Of a stretch of 24,884 bases of DNA, positions 15,945 through 23,224 are shown piece after piece (position 1 is the stretch's first letter; every line of letters starts with the position of its first letter). The notes beneath the pieces are model-generated. The model made no database searches, was not told where the DNA came from, and saw only the letters and a list, made by a program, of their open reading frames with translations. The stretch is taken from positions 1 through 24,884 of the forward strand of contig JAAZHP010000292.1 in assembly GCA_012510625.1 (NCBI GenBank), in the 5' to 3' direction. A program made the position numbers and the translations under genes. The DNA comes from Bacillota bacterium (lineage in GTDB: Bacteria; Bacillota; Dethiobacteria; DTU022).

Positions 15945-16109
15945 TTAATACTTCGCCTTGCTGTTTTTCATCACTTCGAGGATAAGCAGATCAAGCTCGT
16001 TGCTTATTCTCAAGGCATCACCGTTGCTGATATCTTCCTGTTTGTGCAGCTTTTCTCTTAAGATTTCAATTTTTCGATGGAGGCTATGTTCAACATTTTC
16101 CTGCTTCAA
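15945..16109 (-). CDS. Spo0E-like sporulation regulatory phosphatase
   Basis: This 54-residue frame from TTG 16109 has a perfect GAGGTGA ribosome binding site (16116-16122) at 6-nt spacing. The product starts MKQENVEHSLHRKIEILREK and contains SNELDLLILEVM, matching the S-x-ELD-x-LI signature of Spo0E-family proteins, which are about 50 residues long. They form a two-helix hairpin and remove phosphate from Spo0A~P, holding back sporulation. It converges on selD, with only 2 bp between the stop codons. A Spo0A-type TGTCGAA box lies about 40 nt upstream of its start. It is too short for ordinary length cut-offs and is easily missed. Confidence 0.8.
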   Translation of the reverse strand: MKQENVEHSLHRKIEILREKLHKQEDISNGDALRISNELDLLILEVMKNSKAKY

Positions 16110-16147
16110 TAATCTTCACCTCAAAAAAAGGATGGTAAATAAGCTTA

Positions 16148-16154
16148 TTCGACA
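16148..16154 (-). promoter_or_regulatory. putative Spo0A box upstream of the Spo0E-like gene
   Basis: TGTCGAA on the minus strand matches the core of the 0A box (TGNCGAA). It lies 38 nt before the TTG start of the Spo0E-like gene, in very AT-rich DNA. A seven-base match alone is weak; the link to a Spo0A~P phosphatase gene is what gives it weight. Confidence 0.35.
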
Positions 16155-16289
16155 TAAATTTGCGAATACCTTTTTTTCACATGAAATAATTTCATAATAA
16201 TACAATCTTCCTCCATAATTGTAATCCATTTTGGGAGGAGGTTAGCCAATTTAGTAAACAAGTCAACAGATTTTGCATTAGTGTCAGGC

Positions 16290-16333
16290 ATAAAAATTAG
16301 AAGTTAACAATAATTTGAGATATTGTTAACTTC
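16290..16333 (-). terminator. Rho-independent terminator of the 49-residue gene
   Basis: GAAGTTAACAATA (16300-16312) and TATTGTTAACTTC (16321-16333) form a perfect 13-bp stem with an 8-nt loop. On the minus strand it is followed by TAATTTTTAT. It lies 23 nt downstream of the stop codon of the small gene at 16357-16506. The GTTAAC within the arms also occurs in the selB-selD hairpin. Confidence 0.7.
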
Positions 16334-16356
16334 CAATTGGGCTGCGCGGGGCATCT

Positions 16357-16506
16357 TTACTCTTCGCTGTTCAAAGCGATTAAAAAGATCTCTGCGGCGG
16401 GATCTCTTTCCTGACCGATGCAGTGGTTTATGGACGCCTCGGCCTCGCGAAGAATCTGCAGCGCTTCTTTATTAAGCTCGGCGGGACGGAGTTTTGAGGC
16501 TTCCAT
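16357..16506 (-). CDS. small protein of unknown function (49 residues)
   Basis: ATG at 16506 is preceded by a near-perfect AGGAGGTGAA (16511-16520) with AGGAGG at 8-nt spacing, one of the best ribosome binding sites in the window. The product starts MEASKLRPAELNKEALQILR, continues EAEASINHC and ends EIFLIALNSEE. It is charged, helical-looking and soluble, with a single cysteine. A clear terminator follows 23 nt after the stop, so it is probably a single-gene transcript. I do not recognise the family. It is divergent from the large redox operon that starts about 200-290 bp away. Confidence 0.65.
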   Translation of the reverse strand: MEASKLRPAELNKEALQILREAEASINHCIGQERDPAAEIFLIALNSEE

Positions 16507-16642
16507 GGCATTCACCTCCTGATTAGGTTAACGGCTATTTTACCCGGTGAGGACTCTTTTTATACTCTTCGCCGGATCAATAGTTGACAGATGTAAAATA
16601 TTTTAGAACATACTGATTTTCGGCAGGATTTAGTATTATGGT

Positions 16643-16649
16643 TGTCGAA
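16643..16649 (+). promoter_or_regulatory. putative Spo0A box upstream of the Etf-Hdr-Flx operon
   Basis: TGTCGAA at 16643-16649 lies just after a -10-like TATTAT (16634-16639) and before the first gene of the redox operon. Two TTGACA -35-like hexamers are nearby: 16584-16589, with CATACT 19 nt on, and 16672-16677 with no good -10. The true promoter cannot be fixed from sequence. A box at this place could act in repression or activation if real. Confidence 0.3.
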
Positions 16650-16799
16650 TGCTTAAGACTGTAGGTTTGTATTGACACATTAAAGAATCTTTTCTTAAAG
16701 TTCAAAAGGGGGTTGATGGTCAGACCATTAATAACATTTTCATTTCTGCGGCCGATTGCCGGCCTGCAGAAAAATATTCCATTGATGCGGGGTATGAAG

Positions 16800-17957
16800 A
16801 TGACTACCGAAAACCAAACTTTTACGGAAAAGTTTGACCTGCTGGGTTGTATTCAGTGCGGTCGCTGTACCGGCGGCTGCCCGGTGACGGTGCGGACAAA
16901 TTTGAATGTGCGCCGTTTCGTCTACGATGCTTACAATGAAGAACTTCTCGACGAACTTTCCAGAGTGGCGGAGATCTGGGATTGCACCGCCTGCCATACC
17001 TGTGCTGTCCGCTGCCCGAAAGGCCTTAAGCCGCTGGAGGTGCTCATTGGCCTCCGCTCGCTCGTCGTCGAAAGCGGCAAAACCCAGCCCACGGTGCGGG
17101 ATGCCCTTGAATCTGTTTTCCGTGAAGGGAATCCCTGGGAAAAACCGAGAGCAACCCGCAGCGATTGGATGGAAGGGCTGGATGTACCCATTGCCCAGCC
17201 TGATGAGCCGGTAGAAAACCTCTTCTTTGTCTGCTGCACCATTGCCTACGATCCGCGGGTCCAGATCATTGCGCAGAACATGGTTCGCCTTCTCAATAAT
17301 GCGGGTGTGGATTACGCCTTTCTCGGCGAAGACGAATCTTGCTGCGGCAGCGAAGTTTTTACCCTCGGCGAAGAGGGCCTCTTTGAAATGATTATCGAAG
17401 ACAACACTGAACTTTTAAATGCATACCAGGCCGAACGGATCGTAGCCCTCTCACCGCATTGTTTTACCACTTTCAAGACCCGCTACCCCGATTTGAACAA
17501 GCCGGTGATCCATTATGCGGAGCTGCTGGACGAGCTGCTGGAGCAGGGCAAGCTGGCTTTCAAAAGCGGCCTCTCCAAAAAGATTGTTTTTCATGACCCC
17601 TGCTACCTCGGAAAGCAGAGCGGCGTCTTTGACGAACCCCGCCGCCTGCTGAAAGCTGTTGAAGGGGTGGATCTGCTTGAATTTGAGCGGGCCCGCGAGC
17701 GCAGCCTCTGCTGTGAAGGCGGGGGCGGGAAAATGTGGGTGGAATCGGAATCGAAAAAGGAGCGCCTGGCCGAGACGCGAATTAAAGATGCCCATGCTCT
17801 CGGGGCGGATGTTGTGGCGGTAGCCTGCCCCTTCTGCGTCCTCACCCTGGAAGATGCCGTGAAAGCGCTGGGATACGAGGAGGAGATGCGGGTGGCTGAA
17901 ATCATGGAGCTTTTGGGTGAGCTGGACATAGAGCAGGAAAAAACAAATTCCGCTTAG
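16800..17957 (+). CDS. HdrC-HdrB-like (HdrD-type) iron-sulfur protein with two CCG domains
   Basis: From ATG 16800 the product is 385 residues. Two ferredoxin motifs come first: CIQCGRCTGGCP (Cys17/20/23/27) and CTACHTCAVRCP (Cys62/65/68/72), like HdrC. Two CCG domains follow, like HdrB. The first has CC at 145-146 and CCG at 181-182. The second has Cys268, CC at 304-305, and CPFC (343-346), the CX~35CCX~37CxxC pattern that binds the unusual HdrB cluster. No membrane segment is seen. This is the fused HdrCB module that passes electrons to the high-potential acceptor. It precedes etfB by 15 bp, so ETF is its likely partner. The frame opens at TTG 16713/ATG 16716 behind AAGGGGGT, but the extra 28 or so residues look unlike the family. 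ATG 16800 has GCGGGG 7 nt upstream. Confidence 0.82.
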   Translation: MTTENQTFTEKFDLLGCIQCGRCTGGCPVTVRTNLNVRRFVYDAYNEELLDELSRVAEIWDCTACHTCAVRCPKGLKPLEVLIGLRSLVVESGKTQPTVRDALESVFREGNPWEKPRATRSDWMEGLDVPIAQPDEPVENLFFVCCTIAYDPRVQIIAQNMVRLLNNAGVDYAFLGEDESCCGSEVFTLGEEGLFEMIIEDNTELLNAYQAERIVALSPHCFTTFKTRYPDLNKPVIHYAELLDELLEQGKLAFKSGLSKKIVFHDPCYLGKQSGVFDEPRRLLKAVEGVDLLEFERARERSLCCEGGGGKMWVESESKKERLAETRIKDAHALGADVVAVACPFCVLTLEDAVKALGYEEEMRVAEIMELLGELDIEQEKTNSA

Positions 17958-17972
17958 GAGGTGGAGGATTAA

Positions 17973-18761
17973 ATGAAAATATTTACCTGCATCAAGTATG
18001 TGCCCGATACTTCGGAAGCGGAGGTTAAACTCAACCCGGAGGGCACGGCGGTTGACAGCAGCCGTTTCTCCTTTGATATCAACGATGCCGACAACTATGC
18101 GGTGGAAGAGTCTGTCCTGATCAAGGAGAAACAGGGCGGCAGCGTCACCGTGGTCTCTATCGGGCCGAAGCAATCGGAAGTGATGATCCGCATGGCCATG
18201 GCCAAAGGCTGCGATAACGCCATCCGGATCGAAGACGAGCGCATTGCCGCTCATGACCCCTTAATGGTGGCCCGGGTCATTGCCGGGGCGATCAAGGGCC
18301 AGGATTTTGACCTGGTGCTTACCGGCTGCATGGCCAACGACTACGGCCAGGCGGTTACCGGGGTGGCCCTGGCTGAAATACTGGGCGTTCCCCACGCCGC
18401 CTATGTCAAAAAAGTGGAGATCGAAGACGGCAAGGTCAAAGCGCACCGCGAGCTTGAGGGCGGGCTGATGGAAGTGGTGGAGTTGACCATCCCCGCAGTC
18501 TTGACCATCCAGACGGGGATCAACGAACCCCGCTACGCCCCCATTCGCGGCATCCGCGAAGCCCAGAAAAAAGAGCTCAAAGTAGTCAACCTTGACGACC
18601 TGGGTGTTGCCGCCGGGGATGTGGATGCCGATGCCTCGCAGATCATCCTGGAGAAGCTCTATATCCCCGAGGTGGAATCGAAAGCTGAAATAATTGAGGG
18701 CGACCCCGACGAGAAGGCTGAGAAGCTGGCTTCGATTCTGGTTAAAGGAGGTCTGGTCTAA
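17973..18761 (+). CDS. etfB: electron transfer flavoprotein, beta subunit
   Basis: This 262-residue EtfB forms the ETF heterodimer with EtfA and shuttles electrons between acyl-CoA dehydrogenases and other redox partners in the cytosol. It begins MKIFTCIKYVPDTSEAEV and contains DADNYAVEESVLIKE, VTVVSIGP, the nucleotide-binding region LVLTGCMANDYGQAVTG, and the signature block around TGINEPRYAPIRGI. The part that usually reads DGDTAQVGP in ETF beta subunits is here NDYGQAVTGV, a divergent form. Its effect on AMP/FAD binding is unknown. The ATG has GGAGGTGGAGG upstream and lies 15 bp after the CCG-domain gene. Its stop codon overlaps the etfA start by one base (TAATG). Confidence 0.92.
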   Translation: MKIFTCIKYVPDTSEAEVKLNPEGTAVDSSRFSFDINDADNYAVEESVLIKEKQGGSVTVVSIGPKQSEVMIRMAMAKGCDNAIRIEDERIAAHDPLMVARVIAGAIKGQDFDLVLTGCMANDYGQAVTGVALAEILGVPHAAYVKKVEIEDGKVKAHRELEGGLMEVVELTIPAVLTIQTGINEPRYAPIRGIREAQKKELKVVNLDDLGVAAGDVDADASQIILEKLYIPEVESKAEIIEGDPDEKAEKLASILVKGGLV

Positions 18762-19735
18762 TGGGTAACGTCTTGGTGCTGGCGGAACACCGCCAGGGAG
18801 AGTTAAGGGATATCACTTTTGAGATGCTGGCGCTGGCTCCTTCTGTAGCCGGAGCCCTGGGCGGCGAAGTAATGGTCCTGCTCATCGGCAGCGGCGTCGA
18901 CAAAATGGCCGAGAAAATTGCCTCCTACGGGCTGAAAGTCCTTGTGGTCGACGACCCCCTCTTTGCTGATTACAACTCCGACAAGTATCAGAAAGTGCTC
19001 TCGGCTGTAATCGATGATTACAAGCCCAAGCTGGTCATGCTCGGGCAGACCGCCCAGGGCGTGGACCTGGCCCCGGCGCTGGCCGTGGAGAAAAAGCTGC
19101 CCTTTGTGGCCGATATTATAGGCCTCGATGTAGAAGACGGCGTGCTCAAGGCCACCAGGCAGATCTACTCGGGCAAGGTCAATGCGCAGATTGCTTTCAA
19201 GCCGGCCGATACCTGCCTGGTTACGGTCCGTGAGGCCGCCTTTGAGGCCCCCGAACCGGCAGGCCAGGGAGCAGTGGAGAAGATCGATTCGCCGCTCAAG
19301 GAAGACCTTGATTACCGCAAGTTCGTGGAATATATCGAGGCAGAAGTCGGCGACGTGGATATCACCCAGTCCGAAATCCTGGTCGGGATCGGGCGCGGGC
19401 TGAAAGAAGATAAGAACCTGCCGGTTGCCGAGGAGCTGGCCCAGGTGATGAAGGCCGATCTCTGCGGGTCGCGCGCCGCCTGCGATGCCGGCTGGCTGCC
19501 TCCCGACCGCCAGGTGGGCACCTCCGGAAAGACTGTGAAGCCCAAGCTCTATCTCTGCATGGGCATCTCCGGAGCCTTCCAGCATGTGGCCGGGATCAAG
19601 GGCGCCAAAACAATCGTGGCCATCAACAAGGACCCCAATGCGCCCATCTTTGCGGTGGCGCACTACGCCATCATTGACGACCTGCACAAAGTAGTGCCCA
19701 AGCTGACCGAAAAACTGAAGGAGCTGAAAGGATAG
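18761..19735 (+). CDS. etfA: electron transfer flavoprotein, alpha subunit
   Basis: This 324-residue EtfA holds the FAD of the ETF dimer. The C-terminal FAD-binding block is clear: GSRAACDAGWLPPDRQVG, TSGKTVKPKLYLCMGISGA, FQHVAGIKGAKTIVAINKD and PNAPIFAVAHY. The usual QVGQTGKTV is QVGTSGKTV. There is no N-terminal ferredoxin extension, unlike some clostridial EtfA. The ATG overlaps the etfB stop and follows AAAGGAGG. hdrA starts 37 bp later, so electrons from ETF are expected to meet the Hdr-like module encoded around it. No acyl-CoA dehydrogenase gene is inside the window. Confidence 0.93.
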   Translation: MGNVLVLAEHRQGELRDITFEMLALAPSVAGALGGEVMVLLIGSGVDKMAEKIASYGLKVLVVDDPLFADYNSDKYQKVLSAVIDDYKPKLVMLGQTAQGVDLAPALAVEKKLPFVADIIGLDVEDGVLKATRQIYSGKVNAQIAFKPADTCLVTVREAAFEAPEPAGQGAVEKIDSPLKEDLDYRKFVEYIEAEVGDVDITQSEILVGIGRGLKEDKNLPVAEELAQVMKADLCGSRAACDAGWLPPDRQVGTSGKTVKPKLYLCMGISGAFQHVAGIKGAKTIVAINKDPNAPIFAVAHYAIIDDLHKVVPKLTEKLKELKG

Positions 19736-19772
19736 CGGCGCTGCCTGAAGATGGCTGAATCTCTGTGGGAGG

Positions 19773-21785
19773 ATGAATAACCAGATGACGGAAAAACCGA
19801 AACTGGGCGTCTATATCTGTCACTGCGGGATCAATATTGCCGCTACCGTGGATGTGGAAGCGGTGACGGAATATGCGCAAGCTTTGCCCAATGTTGTGAT
19901 TGCGCGCAACTATTCGTACATGTGTTCCGATCCCGGGCAGCTCCTGATCAAGAATGATATCAAGGAAAAAGGGCTGAACCGGGTGGTGGTTGCTTCCTGC
20001 TCGCCGCGCATGCACGAGCCCACCTTTCGCAAGGCTCTCCAGGAAGCGGGGCTGAACCCCTATTACCTGGAGATGGCCAATATCAGGGAGCAGTGCTCCT
20101 GGGTGCACGAGGACCGGGAGGCGGCTACGGCCAAGGCGAAAAAGCTGGTCGCCGCCGCCGTGGCCAAGGTCCGCCTGCTCGAACCGCTGACCTCCCGGGA
20201 GGTGGATGCCGAACCCGCTGCCCTGGTCATCGGCGCCGGCATTGCCGGCATCCAGGCGGCGCTCGATATCGCCGATGCCGGGTTCAAGGTTTACCTGGTG
20301 GAGAAGAGCCCTTCAGTGGGCGGGCGCATGGCGCAGCTGGATAAAACTTTCCCCACCCTCGACTGCTCCGCCTGCATCCTGACCCCGAAGATGGTTGACG
20401 CCGCCAGCCACCCCAACATCGAGCTGCTGGCTTACTCCGAGGTGGAGGAGGTGGGCGGCTTCATCGGCAACTTCGAGGTCAAGGTGCGCAAGAAGGCGCG
20501 CTACGTGGATGTGAGCAAGTGCACCGGCTGCGGCGATTGCGCCAAGGAATGCCGCCTCGCCGGCCGCTTCCCCAATGAATTTGATGAAGGGCTGGGGAAG
20601 CGCGGCGCCATCTACCTGCCTTTCCCGCAGGCGGTCCCGGCAAAGTATACCATTGACCCGGAGAAGTGCCTCTTCCTCACCCGGGGCAAGTGCGGCAAGG
20701 GCCCGAAATGTGTCGATGCCTGCCGGGCCGGGGCCATTGACTTCGAGCAGAAAGACGAGATTGTCTCTTTCAAGGTCGGCGCCATCCTGGTGGCGACAGG
20801 ATTCGACGTCTTTGACCCGGTGCGGAAGCCCGAGTACGGCTATGCCGGCTATCCCAACGTCATCACCGGCCTCGAGATGGAGCGGCTGGTCTCCGCCTCC
20901 GGACCCACCGGCGGGAACATCGTCATCCATAACGGGGAAGAGGAGATTGTGCCGAAAGATATCGCCTTCATCCAGTGCGTCGGCTCCCGCGACCAGAGCG
21001 TGGGCAATGAATACTGCTCCCGCGTATGCTGCATGTACACGGCGAAGCAGGCCCACCTGGTCAAGGACAAAATACCCGATGCCCGGGTCCGCGTTTACTA
21101 CATGGATGTGCGCGCTTTCGGGAAGGGCTTTGAAGAATTTTACGACCGGGTCCGCCGCGAGGGGATCCGCTACGTGCGGGGCAATCCCTCGGAGATCTTC
21201 AAGCGGGGGAATAAACTGGTGATCAAAGTTGAAGACACCCTTACTGCCACCCCCCTGGAAGACGAGGTCGACATGGTGGTGCTGGCGGTAGGACTGGAGC
21301 CCCGCGGCGACGCCCGCAAGATTATAGAGCTGCTGCGGCTCTCCCAGTCGCCGGACCGCTTCTTCCTGGAGGCGCACCCCAAGCTGCGCCCTGTCGATAC
21401 GGCTACCGACGGCGTTTATCTTGCCGGATGCTGCCAGGGGCCCAAGGATATTCCCGACACCGTGGCCCAGGCCAAAGGGGCCGCCGCATCGGCCCTAATT
21501 CCGCTGGCCCGGGGCAAGGTGGCCATCGATGCCCAGGTGGCGGAAGTGAACGAGGCTACCTGCCGCGGCTGCGGCTTCTGTGTCTCCATCTGCCCCTACA
21601 GCGCCATTGAGCTGGTCACGGTAAACCGGATGGGCCACATGGTGGAGGTGGCCCGGGTCAACGAAGCGCTCTGCAAGGGCTGCGGCTCCTGCTCGGCCGG
21701 CTGCCTCTCCAACTCCATCCAGCCGAAGTCTTTCCGCGACCGGCAGATACTACCACAAATTGCGGCATTGGGGGGGACGAGATGA
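19773..21785 (+). CDS. hdrA: HdrA-like FAD/iron-sulfur protein (electron-bifurcating subunit)
   Basis: This 670-residue product has the layout of HdrA, the subunit whose FAD splits electrons between ferredoxin and a heterodisulfide-type branch. An N-terminal cluster domain (VYICHCGINIA; YMCSDPGQ) comes first. Then come the FAD-binding GAGIAG (154-159), the HdrA-specific LDCSACILTPKM with Cys198, an inserted cluster motif CTGCGDCAKEC (from Cys250), and IQCVGSRD with the CSRVCC cluster site. Two C-terminal ferredoxin motifs, CRGCGFCVSICP (from Cys597) and CKGCGSCSAGC (from Cys634), are the likely exit for low-potential electrons. ATG 19773 directly abuts GGGAGG; ATG 19785 at 12-nt spacing is the alternative. 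It lies 37 bp after etfA and overlaps flxD by ATGA. Length and domains are complete. Confidence 0.92.
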   Translation: MNNQMTEKPKLGVYICHCGINIAATVDVEAVTEYAQALPNVVIARNYSYMCSDPGQLLIKNDIKEKGLNRVVVASCSPRMHEPTFRKALQEAGLNPYYLEMANIREQCSWVHEDREAATAKAKKLVAAAVAKVRLLEPLTSREVDAEPAALVIGAGIAGIQAALDIADAGFKVYLVEKSPSVGGRMAQLDKTFPTLDCSACILTPKMVDAASHPNIELLAYSEVEEVGGFIGNFEVKVRKKARYVDVSKCTGCGDCAKECRLAGRFPNEFDEGLGKRGAIYLPFPQAVPAKYTIDPEKCLFLTRGKCGKGPKCVDACRAGAIDFEQKDEIVSFKVGAILVATGFDVFDPVRKPEYGYAGYPNVITGLEMERLVSASGPTGGNIVIHNGEEEIVPKDIAFIQCVGSRDQSVGNEYCSRVCCMYTAKQAHLVKDKIPDARVRVYYMDVRAFGKGFEEFYDRVRREGIRYVRGNPSEIFKRGNKLVIKVEDTLTATPLEDEVDMVVLAVGLEPRGDARKIIELLRLSQSPDRFFLEAHPKLRPVDTATDGVYLAGCCQGPKDIPDTVAQAKGAAASALIPLARGKVAIDAQVAEVNEATCRGCGFCVSICPYSAIELVTVNRMGHMVEVARVNEALCKGCGSCSAGCLSNSIQPKSFRDRQILPQIAALGGTR

Positions 21786-22213
21786 GCGAGCAATTTGAAC
21801 CGAACATTGTTGCATTCCTGTGCAACTGGTGCTCCTACGCCGGCGCAGACTTGGCCGGGACCAGCCGGGTTCAGTACCCGGCCAATATCAAGATTATCCG
21901 GGTCATGTGCTCCGGCCGGGTAAACCCTCTTTTCGTGGTTAACGCCCTGCAGCAGGGCGCTGACGGGGTCCTCATCTCGGGATGCCATCCCGGAGACTGC
22001 CACTACATGGAGGGGAACTTTTACGCCCGGCGCCGCTTGAAGCTGCTCAAGGAGCTCCTTGAATTTATCGGCGTGGACCCGCGCCGCTTCAACATGAGCT
22101 GGGTCTCCGCATCAGAGGGTCACAAGTGGAAAGAAGTTGTCGAAAAAGCAGTGGAAGATGCCAGGGCCGCCGGGCCTTTTGACCAGTTCAGGCGCCGGCA
22201 AATCGGCTGGTGA
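21782..22213 (+). CDS. flxD: MvhD/FlxD-type [2Fe-2S] protein
   Basis: This 143-residue protein is the MvhD family member that links HdrA to its electron donor: a hydrogenase in methanogens, the Flx proteins in bacteria. Conserved features are FLCNWCSYAGAD near the N-terminus, MCSGRVNPLFV, and GCHPGDCHYMEGN, whose cysteines hold the [2Fe-2S] cluster. All are normal cysteine codons. The ATG overlaps the hdrA stop (ATGA) and has GGGGGGACGAG upstream, so translation of the two is probably coupled. flxC follows 13 bp later. No hydrogenase gene is adjacent, which favours the Flx-type donor encoded downstream. Confidence 0.9.
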   Translation: MSEQFEPNIVAFLCNWCSYAGADLAGTSRVQYPANIKIIRVMCSGRVNPLFVVNALQQGADGVLISGCHPGDCHYMEGNFYARRRLKLLKELLEFIGVDPRRFNMSWVSASEGHKWKEVVEKAVEDARAAGPFDQFRRRQIGW

Positions 22214-22226
22214 GGAGGGGTAACTG

Positions 22227-23207
22227 ATGGATCTGAATAAATTACGCGAAACTGCCGCCGGGATAGTCTCCCGCGACGATGTGAAGTATCTTATCGGCTG
22301 GCGCCGGGGCACTTTCGGCTACCGCGCGGCGCCTTACTTTGTTGAAGACGCCGCCGGAGTGGAAGAGCTGATCTTCTCTCCCCTCTGCATCTCCAACCTG
22401 GCTGCTTATCTTACCCTGGTCGAGAAGCTGCCGGTACCCCGGGGACAGGAGCCCGACCAGCGCAAGGTGGCCCTGCTGGTCAAGGGCTGCGACAGCCGGG
22501 CGGTCAACCAGCTGCTGGTGGAAAAGGGCATCAAGCGCGACCAGCTTGTCGTAGTCGGCCTGCCCTGCCCGGGAATGGTCGACTGGAAGCTGCTTGCGGA
22601 AAAATACCCGGAAACAGAAGCCCCCGTGGAGATAAGCTGGAAGGGGGATGATTTTCTGCTGCTTTATAACGGGCAGGAAATAGTTGTGCCCCGGGCGGAG
22701 GCGCTGGCGGAAAAGTGCCGCCTCTGCCGCCATCCCAACCCGCTGATCAGCGATGTTACCGTCGGAGAGCCGGTGCAGCCGTGGGCGCCCGCAGAAGACA
22801 GCGGCGTGGCTGAAGTTGAAGCAAAAAGCACGCCGGAGCGGTGGGCCTACTGGGAGGAGCAATTCTCAAAATGCATCCGCTGCTATTCCTGCCGGAATGC
22901 CTGCCCCCTGTGCTACTGCGAGGATTGCATCCTTGACCGCCTCGACCCGACCTGGGTCAACCGCGCCGTTAACTTTTCCGAGAATACCGCCTTCCACCTG
23001 GCCCGGGCTTTTCACCTTGCCGGGCGCTGCATCGAATGCGGCGAGTGCGAGCGGGTTTGCCCGGCCGGTATTCCCCTGGGCAAGTTGAACCGGAAGCTGG
23101 CCCATACGGTGCGTGAAGAATACGGGTTTGAACCGGGGCTGGATCCGGAGGCTGAACCGTTCCAGGCCAGTTACAAGCCTGAAGACCCAGAGGAATTTAT
23201 TTTGTAG
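22227..23207 (+). CDS. flxC: FlxC-like iron-sulfur protein (4Fe-4S dicluster)
   Basis: The 326-residue product has an N-terminal part (about 1-150) resembling FrhB-type subunits, with LVKGCDSRAVNQLL and VGLPCPGMVDW. Cysteine motifs follow: CRLC (164-167), CIRCYSCRNACPLCYCEDC (from Cys216) and CIECGECERVCP (from Cys268). At least two [4Fe-4S] clusters are therefore likely. In Flx-Hdr clusters such proteins relay electrons between the NAD(P)H-binding subunit and MvhD/HdrA. The ATG has GAGGGG upstream, 13 bp after flxD. The assignment to the FlxC rather than the FlxB position rests on gene order and is tentative. The iron-sulfur relay role is better supported than the letter. Confidence 0.75.
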   Translation: MDLNKLRETAAGIVSRDDVKYLIGWRRGTFGYRAAPYFVEDAAGVEELIFSPLCISNLAAYLTLVEKLPVPRGQEPDQRKVALLVKGCDSRAVNQLLVEKGIKRDQLVVVGLPCPGMVDWKLLAEKYPETEAPVEISWKGDDFLLLYNGQEIVVPRAEALAEKCRLCRHPNPLISDVTVGEPVQPWAPAEDSGVAEVEAKSTPERWAYWEEQFSKCIRCYSCRNACPLCYCEDCILDRLDPTWVNRAVNFSENTAFHLARAFHLAGRCIECGECERVCPAGIPLGKLNRKLAHTVREEYGFEPGLDPEAEPFQASYKPEDPEEFIL

Positions 23208-23224
23208 AGGTGGGTGAGAGCAAG

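Noticed and set aside
16181..16195. ATGAAATAATTTCAT palindrome
   Set aside because: It is short and in very AT-rich DNA where such palindromes arise by chance; no gene start or T-run pattern gives it meaning.
16713..16799. N-terminal extension of the CCG-domain protein from TTG 16713/ATG 16716
   Set aside because: AAGGGGGT is close to these codons but the spacing is only about 3 nt, and the added sequence has no resemblance to HdrC N-termini. ATG 16800 gives the usual short lead before the first cluster motif. The upstream start is still possible.
20313..21377. Long (354 aa) antisense frame inside hdrA, and a similar 353 aa one inside selB (13745-14806)
   Set aside because: High-GC coding DNA leaves long open frames on the other strand. 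Compositions are odd, no motifs or ribosome binding sites are seen, and the sense genes are certain.
19773..22213. Possible selenocysteine codons in hdrA or flxD
   Set aside because: In some methanogens HdrA and the MvhD homologue VhuD use Sec. Here the equivalent positions (HdrA LDCSAC, Cys198; FlxD CNWC and GCHPGDC) are ordinary TGC/TGT codons and no in-frame TGA is present. Only selD needs a recoded UGA.
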